64,000 bases of DNA, taken from Myxococcales bacterium. GTDB taxonomy: Bacteria > Myxococcota_A > Bradymonadia > UBA7976 > UBA1532. Below the pieces are notes generated by a model. The model was not told where the DNA came from, ran no database searches, and saw only the letters and a list, made by a program, of their open reading frames with translations. The stretch lies in the NCBI GenBank assembly GCA_020633435.1, contig JACKDP010000001.1, positions 186,001 through 250,000 of the forward strand. The letters are read 5' to 3'. Position 1 is the first letter of the stretch. Each line of letters begins with the position of its first letter. Positions 59,037-64,000 of the stretch are shown one piece after another. The position numbers and the translations under genes are program-made.

Positions 59037-62000
59037 TTGGAGCTCACCCTCGAGACCGTCGCGGAGCGCCTGCGCGCCACCGGGCGCTTCACCCTCTTCG
59101 ATCCCGCCCGCCTGGAGGCCCTCGTGGCCCAGGCCGAGATCCGCGCCCTCGGCGCCGGCGAGATCTTCCTGCGGGAGGGGGAGCCGGGGGACGCGCTGTA
59201 CCTGGTGCTGGATGGCAGCGTGCAGGTCTACCGGGATCACCCCGAGGGCCAGGTGGTGCTGGCGCGGCTGCACCCGGGCGACCACCTGGGCGAGCAGGCG
59301 CTGCTGCCGGGCAGCACCGGGCGGCGCAACGCCAGCGCGCGGGCGGCCGAGCCCACGGCCGTCCTGCGGGTGCGGCGGGAGCTCTTCGCGGCGGTGCTGG
59401 CCCAGACGGACGGGCTGGCGGCGCGGCTGACGACGGCGGGGCGGGCCCAGCTCCTCGGCGAGCTGGCGGCCCAGAGCGACCTCTTCCAGGCCCTCGCGGC
59501 CGAGGCGGACTTCGCGGACGCGCTGGCCGAGGTGGCCATCCCCCCGGGCGGGCGGCTGATGCGCGAGGGGGAGCCGGCGGACGCGCTCTACCTCATCACC
59601 AGCGGCATCGCGGGCATCTACCGGCGCGACGCGGGGCGCGAGGTGAAGGTCGGGCAGGCCGGCGCGGGCGAGTGCGTCGGGGAGCTGGGGCTCGTCAGCC
59701 GGGCGCCGCGCGCGGCGACGGTGATGGCCGAGACGTTCCTGAAGGCGCTGCGCCTGTCGGGCGACTGGTTCCGGGCGCGGTACGCGGGCAGCGAGACGCT
59801 GCGGGCGTGGTTCGGGACGCTGGAGGGGGCCTACCAGCTCCCGCGGCGGGGCCTGGTGACGCGGCACGGCGGCGAGCTCGAGGGGCGCGACGCCATGACC
59901 AACCTCTACCACCTCGATGACGGCCGCCAGGTGGCGGTGACGCTGGTGGTGGGGGACGCGGTGGTCAACGCCACCCAGATCGGGGCGCGGCCGGACGCGA
60001 GCCTGGGCTACGCCGGCGGCGGGGTGGAGCGCACGCTGCACCTGCGCGGCGACCGCCTGGTGGGGGTGTCGGCGGTGGGGCCGTGGGCCGAGCTGCCGGA
60101 CGTCATGGAGCGGCTGCTGGATCGGCGCCGGGTGACGGGCGAGGAGCTGGCGGCCTTCGAGCACGGCGGCAGCCTGTCGGGGAAGGCGCCGTCGTACACC
60201 GACGAGCTGCTCTGCGTCTGCCTGCAGGTGCCCCGGGCCGAGGTGCGGCGGGCCGTGCGCTCGGGCTGCCACGACGTCGCCAGCGTCCAGGCGCGCACCG
60301 GCTGCGGCACCGTCTGCGGCGGCTGCGTCCCGGCGGTGGTGGATCTGCTGGGCGGCCGCGGCTTCATGCCGGCCACCATCGAGCCCATCCAGGAGCACTC
60401 GGCGACGGTCCAGAGCTTCTTCCTGCGGCCCGCCGAGGGCGAGGTGCTGCCGGCGCTGGCGGGCCAGCACGTCGTGGTCCGCGCCCGGGTGGACGGGGAC
60501 GCCATCGAGCGCGCCTACACGATTTCTGGTGTTGATCCGGAAGGTTACGAGATCACCGTCAAGCGCGAGGACCAGGGCGTCTTCTCGCGCTGGCTGTTCG
60601 ATCACGCGGGCCACGGCGAGACGGTGTGGATTCTGCCGCCCGGGGGCAGCACCACCTGGACGCCCGGCGAGCGGCCGGTCGTCTGCTTCGTGGCGGGCAT
60701 CGGGGCGACGCTGGCCATGGCCATCGTGCGGGCGGCGGGCGAGTCGCCGCCGGGGCCGGTGGTCGTGCACCAGTCGGGGCGCGCGGGCGAGGGCTTCGTC
60801 TTCGACGAGGAGCTGACGGCGCTGGCCGCGGCGGGGCTCATCACCCGGGTCCGGCGCGCGACGGACGTGGAGGGGCGGCTCGACGAGGACGAGGTGGCGG
60901 CGGTGCTGGCCTCGTTCCCCGAGGCGGACTGCTTCGTCTGCGGGCCGACGGGCTACCTGGAGCAGGTGGCCGGCTACCTGTGGGCGCAGGGCGTGCCCGC
61001 CGATCGGGTGCATGTGGAGGTGTTCGAGCACGCCGGCGGGCCGCCGCCGGCCCCCGTGACGGCGCTGGTGCGGGCGGCCGAGGGCTACTTCGTCCGGCCG
61101 GTGAGCCGCGAGGGCGGCGCCCTGCGGCGCGCGCTGGCCGGCCTGGCGCGCGGGACGTGGGTGGCGCTGAACGCCCCCGGCATGAGCTGGCGGGTCTTCG
61201 GCAAGCAGCTCAACCCGGTGCTGGCCCGGGCCGAGAGCGCGCGGGCGGCGGCGGGCATCGATCCGGCGGTGCCGGGCGATCCGGGGGCCTCGATGGGCCG
61301 CATGGCGCTGGGCTCGCGGGGCTTCCACCTGCGGCTCTTCGATCGGCTGCGGGCGCGCTTCGCCGAGAACCCGCGGCGGGCGCGGGACGCCGCGGCCGAG
61401 GGGCGCCCCCTGCCCGCCTCGACCCCCGACGGCGACACGGCGGCCGAGGTCATCGAGGTGCAGGGCGCGCCGCGGGCGCTGTACGTGCTGCGGGGCCCCA
61501 CGGCGGTGGCCCATGTCCTGGGCCAGCCGGCCCGGTTCGACCGGCCGACGGGGCCCCTGCGCGAGGCGCTGGGGGAGGGCCTGCTGAGCGGCTCGCTGGT
61601 GGACAACCCGGCGGGCCGCGCTGGGCGGGAGCTGGCCGATCGCAGCTTCGGCCCGCTGGTGGTGGACCGGCTGCTGCCGGCCCTGGAGGCGACGCTGCGG
61701 GCGGCCGAGGCCGAGCTGGACGCCCTGGTCGAGGCCGCCCCCGAGCGCGTCGTCGACCTGGCCGACTTCTGCGCCCAGCTCGCGTTTTCCCTGTTCTTCC
61801 GCACCCTTGTGACCGAGGCCGACCCCCGGGAGTTCGGGGCGGTGACGGACGACGTGCGGGCCGACGTGGACACGCTGCTGGAGCTGGCGCGGGTGAACCT
61901 GCGCGGGGACGCGGTGGAGCTGGCCAGCAACCCCCGCGATCGCCTGCGCGCGCGGGTGGGCCGGCTGGTGGGGGTGCTGCGGGCCCAGGCCGCGACGGGG

Positions 62001-62747
62001 CGGGTGCCGACGAGCCTGCGGGAGCACCCCCTGGTGCGGCTGGCGCTGGACACCCCGGAGACGACCGCGGTGGTGGACGCCTGGCTGCCCTACGCCATCG
62101 CGGGCCACGAGACGACGGGGCCTGCGCTGGCCTGGCTGCTCTGGGAGCTCTCCGGCCGCCCCGACGTGGAGGCGCCGGTGGTGCTGGAGAGCCTGGGCTT
62201 CCGCCAGGCCGAGGGCGGGCGGGCCGTGCGCCCGGCCGACTACCACGACCGGCCCTGGGGCCTGGCCGTCATCCACGAGACGCTGCGGCTGCACCCGCCC
62301 ATGGATCTGCTGGTGCGCACGGCGCGGGAGGCGACGACGGTGCCCCCGGACCCCGCCACCGGCATCGGCGGCTTCGCGGTGCCGGCGGGGGCCCTCGTCG
62401 TCTGCGCCGTCCAGGCCATCCACCGCGACGAAGCGCGCTTCGACGACGCCGAGGCCTGGCGCCCGGAGCGGTTCTTCGATGGGTGCCCGGCCCGCGCCAG
62501 CGTGGGGGAGCGGGGCCGCTACGTCTGGGAGGTCGCGCGCCAGCTCCAGGACGCCCACCACCTGCTGCCCTTCGGCGCCGGCCCCGGCCGCTGCGCCGGC
62601 CGCCACCTGGCGCTGTTGGAGCACTTCCTGGTCATCGACCGCCTGCTGACGGCGTGGCGCTTCGAGCGCGCCGGCGACGCCGGACCCGAGCCGGACCGCC
62701 TGATCGCCACGCCGGGCGTGCTGCCCGTGCGGGTGCGGCGGCGCTGA
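59037..62747 (+). CDS. Cyclic-nucleotide-binding, [2Fe-2S], flavin reductase and cytochrome P450 fusion
   Basis: A 1236-residue protein, probably soluble. Two cNMP-binding domains (about 18-115 and 140-245) keep the GE and Arg of the phosphate cassette (GEQALLPG...GRRNAS; GELGLVSRAPRAATV). A BFD-like [2Fe-2S] segment has CVC and CGTVCGGC (about 391-425). A ferredoxin-reductase module follows (about 440-675) with RAYTISG for FAD, FVAGIGATLAMAI and FVCGPTGYLEQV for NAD(P)H. The C-terminal P450 has the I-helix AGHETT, ETLRLHPP (ExxR) and the haem loop FGAGPGRCAG with Cys1186. The TTG at 59037 is chosen because of GGAGG six bases upstream. A self-sufficient oxygenase gated by a nucleotide is inferred. 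Confidence 0.88.
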   Translation: MELTLETVAERLRATGRFTLFDPARLEALVAQAEIRALGAGEIFLREGEPGDALYLVLDGSVQVYRDHPEGQVVLARLHPGDHLGEQALLPGSTGRRNASARAAEPTAVLRVRRELFAAVLAQTDGLAARLTTAGRAQLLGELAAQSDLFQALAAEADFADALAEVAIPPGGRLMREGEPADALYLITSGIAGIYRRDAGREVKVGQAGAGECVGELGLVSRAPRAATVMAETFLKALRLSGDWFRARYAGSETLRAWFGTLEGAYQLPRRGLVTRHGGELEGRDAMTNLYHLDDGRQVAVTLVVGDAVVNATQIGARPDASLGYAGGGVERTLHLRGDRLVGVSAVGPWAELPDVMERLLDRRRVTGEELAAFEHGGSLSGKAPSYTDELLCVCLQVPRAEVRRAVRSGCHDVASVQARTGCGTVCGGCVPAVVDLLGGRGFMPATIEPIQEHSATVQSFFLRPAEGEVLPALAGQHVVVRARVDGDAIERAYTISGVDPEGYEITVKREDQGVFSRWLFDHAGHGETVWILPPGGSTTWTPGERPVVCFVAGIGATLAMAIVRAAGESPPGPVVVHQSGRAGEGFVFDEELTALAAAGLITRVRRATDVEGRLDEDEVAAVLASFPEADCFVCGPTGYLEQVAGYLWAQGVPADRVHVEVFEHAGGPPPAPVTALVRAAEGYFVRPVSREGGALRRALAGLARGTWVALNAPGMSWRVFGKQLNPVLARAESARAAAGIDPAVPGDPGASMGRMALGSRGFHLRLFDRLRARFAENPRRARDAAAEGRPLPASTPDGDTAAEVIEVQGAPRALYVLRGPTAVAHVLGQPARFDRPTGPLREALGEGLLSGSLVDNPAGRAGRELADRSFGPLVVDRLLPALEATLRAAEAELDALVEAAPERVVDLADFCAQLAFSLFFRTLVTEADPREFGAVTDDVRADVDTLLELARVNLRGDAVELASNPRDRLRARVGRLVGVLRAQAATGRVPTSLREHPLVRLALDTPETTAVVDAWLPYAIAGHETTGPALAWLLWELSGRPDVEAPVVLESLGFRQAEGGRAVRPADYHDRPWGLAVIHETLRLHPPMDLLVRTAREATTVPPDPATGIGGFAVPAGALVVCAVQAIHRDEARFDDAEAWRPERFFDGCPARASVGERGRYVWEVARQLQDAHHLLPFGAGPGRCAGRHLALLEHFLVIDRLLTAWRFERAGDAGPEPDRLIATPGVLPVRVRRR

Positions 62748-62815
62748 GCGCGCTTGGCTTGTTGCCGACTTTTGTGGATGATTCACGAAAACCGGCCACA
62801 AGAGGCGGGGATCCC

Positions 62816-63010
62816 ATGCTGCTCGAGTTCACGGTGGGCAACTTCCGCTCTTTCGGCGAGGACGCCACCCTCAGCCTCGTGTCATCGACGCAGAAGAGCC
62901 AGCACCGCGCCCTGGACGAGACGAACCGGCGCGTGGTGAAGGGCAAGGTGAGCGCGCTGCTGTCGGCGGCCGTCTTCCGGCAAACGCCAGCGGAAAGCAA
63001 CCTGTCCCGC
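62816..63010 (+). pseudogene. Broken N-terminal fragment of an AAA/OLD-like ATPase
   Basis: From the ATG at 62816 (with GAGGCGGGGAT upstream) the first 55 residues (LLEFTVGNFRSFGEDATLSL, KVSALLSAAVF) match the start of the AAA/OLD-family ATPases that open with an F-x-x-x-N-F-R-S-F strand. At the Walker A loop the DNA still spells N-A-S-G-K in a shifted frame (about 62983-62997), but in-frame reads RQTPAESNL, so small indels destroyed the P-loop. The remainder of the ATPase is absent and the next 100 bases match nothing recognised. Confidence 0.65.
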
Positions 63011-63134
63011 CCTGGTCGTGATCGCCCGGGCCCCGAGCCCGCGCCGCACGGCCATGATCTGCTGATCTCGCTGGTCGCTCAGGCTGCTGGAAGACGAGGT
63101 CGTCACCGACGGCGATCGGGGTGGCTCACCTGGA

Positions 63135-64000
63135 TCAGTGCGCGCCATCGCGGCGGACTGCGTGCTGCTGGCGTCGACGTCCCAGGTCGACCAGGCCTCC
63201 GCCTCCGGCGCCCGCGCCATCACCACCGCGCCGCCGCTCGCCGCCGCGAACGCGACATCGGCGCCGGGAACGAGCAGCCGGGTCTCCTCGCCGGGCCCCA
63301 CGAGGGCGAGGCCGCCCCAGACCCGGCTGAAGCGCCACGCCCGCTGCCAGCGGCGTCGCCGGCCCGCGGGGACAGAGGTCGAGATCCGCGGGGCGCGGGA
63401 CGACGCCCAGATCGTGGCCCTCCATGTCGAAGAGACGCCGGTCGCACTCGCGCCCATGAACGACGGTCACGACCCCCGACTCGTCGACCCAGAGATCCCG
63501 GAGGCCGAAGTCGTGGTCGCCGGCAAACCCGCCGACTTCCCGAAGTTCGCCGCCCTGGAGCTCGGCCAGCCGGACGCGGAGCGTCGCCACGACGGGGCTG
63601 GATCCGGTCGTGTCCACGGTCCTCACCTCGTCGACCACGATCGTCCGGCCGCCGTGATGGACGGCGACGGTCCCGGTGGCATGGGAGGCCGGCCCCAGGC
63701 TCGGGCGGGCGTCGACCACCGGCTGCGACGTCGCCGGGTCCAGGTCCGTGATGGTGTGGAGCGCGAAGGTCTCGGCGTAGCCGCTGGCCAGCAGCAGCGT
63801 CCTGTCTCCCAGCGTCGCCACGGGCCTGACGCCAGGCAGGAGGCGGCGCGTCCCCGCGGGCGTCCCGTCGGTCACCCAGAGCCAGAGCTCGGGAACCGGG
63901 ACCGTCGCGGAGAAGGCCAGGAAGACCGCCTGGTCGCCCACGGTCTGCCACGCATGCGGCTGGCACGGCTGGACCGTCTGACGCCATCCCAGCCCACCCA
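63135..64000 (-). pseudogene. Partial ELW-xx-DGT-type protein gene, apparently frameshifted
   Basis: A minus-strand frame is open at the right edge. It reads QTVGDQAVFLAFSATVPVP, then ELWLWVTDGTPAGTRRLLPG, the ELW-x-x-DGT-x-x-GT motif of repeat proteins common in myxobacteria, with beta-propeller-like strands after it (ALHTITDLDP, LRDLWVDESGVVTVVHG). Near 63335-63350 the coding sense moves to another frame (WRFSRVWGGLALVGPGEET, VAFAAASGGAVVMARAP), which indicates a single frameshift, either real or a sequencing error. The C-terminus is ill-defined around 63110-63150. The gene start is outside the window. Confidence 0.5.

Noticed and set aside
59004..62801. A 1265-codon antisense frame opposite the P450 fusion
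   Set aside because: Very Arg/His/Gln-rich, no motifs, entirely opposite a protein with clear domains. It is a codon-bias shadow.

Overview
The window is very GC-rich (low-GC stretches occur only in a few gaps) and its gene content points to a myxobacterium-like member of the Myxococcota/Deltaproteobacteria. The signs are many short-lipobox lipoproteins with Asp/Ala/Pro-rich linkers, a eukaryotic-type Ser/Thr kinase paired with an FHA-sigma54 activator, FGE-fold lipoproteins, a CAP-domain lipoprotein, a VIT/vWA lipoprotein, a secreted caspase and a DUF4157 protein. No rRNA or tRNA was seen. Genus-level placement is not possible from the sequence alone.

Layout. 1-13 kb: SGNH hydrolase and 2OG-Fe(II) oxygenase pair, a secreted protein of paired-cysteine repeats, a stand-alone SecD-P1-like protein with a coupled 35-residue membrane peptide, a CAP lipoprotein, PRPP synthetase, a decayed beta-propeller sensor kinase followed by two tandem paralogous small secreted proteins, a DNA glycosylase, and a ureide/purine breakdown operon (allantoicase, OHCU decarboxylase, hydroxyisourate hydrolase, DUF6986 aldolase). 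13-20 kb: receiver-domain protein, FGE-like lipoprotein, and a three-gene operon of TPR-like membrane protein, Ser/Thr kinase and FHA/AAA+/Fis activator. 20-32 kb: Rpn nuclease, RlmK and RlmL as two separate overlapping genes, a small protein with a good promoter and structured leader, a VIT/vWA lipoprotein, a sigma/anti-sigma/caspase operon, a second FGE-like lipoprotein and an MBL-fold hydrolase.

32-50.7 kb is the core of the window: a complete type III-D-like CRISPR island. On the minus strand an effector gene (possible EAD, then CHAT protease, then SAVED sensor) precedes cas10 (short, no HD domain, GGDD intact), a single Cas7-type RAMP, Csx10 with a helical C-terminal extension, a double-RAMP (Cas7-2x-like) protein, a Csx19-like protein and a large TIGR03986 RAMP. 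Except at the effector-cas10 junction, these genes overlap by 4 to 8 bases. A Cas6 gene faces them and a helical repeat protein of unknown function diverges from the effector. A leader with repeated GTGTAC dyads then runs into an array of 91 repeat copies (about 90 spacers, 37-45 nt each). The repeat forms a 5-bp hairpin followed by exactly eight bases, ATTGCTAC, as expected for a type III crRNA 5' handle made by Cas6. No cas1 or cas2 is present. The inferred logic is crRNA-guided RNA recognition, cyclic oligoadenylate synthesis by Cas10, SAVED binding, and activation of the CHAT protease against an unknown host target. The adjacent helical protein is the obvious candidate partner.

50.7-64 kb: a degenerate 62-66 bp tandem repeat, a RhuM-family protein, an operon of DUF4157-LysM-metalloprotease protein, CpXC protein and lipoprotein, a di-haem cytochrome c peroxidase lipoprotein, and a 1236-residue protein that joins two cyclic-nucleotide-binding domains, a BFD-like [2Fe-2S] motif, a ferredoxin-reductase-like module and a C-terminal cytochrome P450. 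The right edge holds a broken AAA ATPase fragment and a partial, apparently frameshifted, ELW-xx-DGT-type gene running out of the window.
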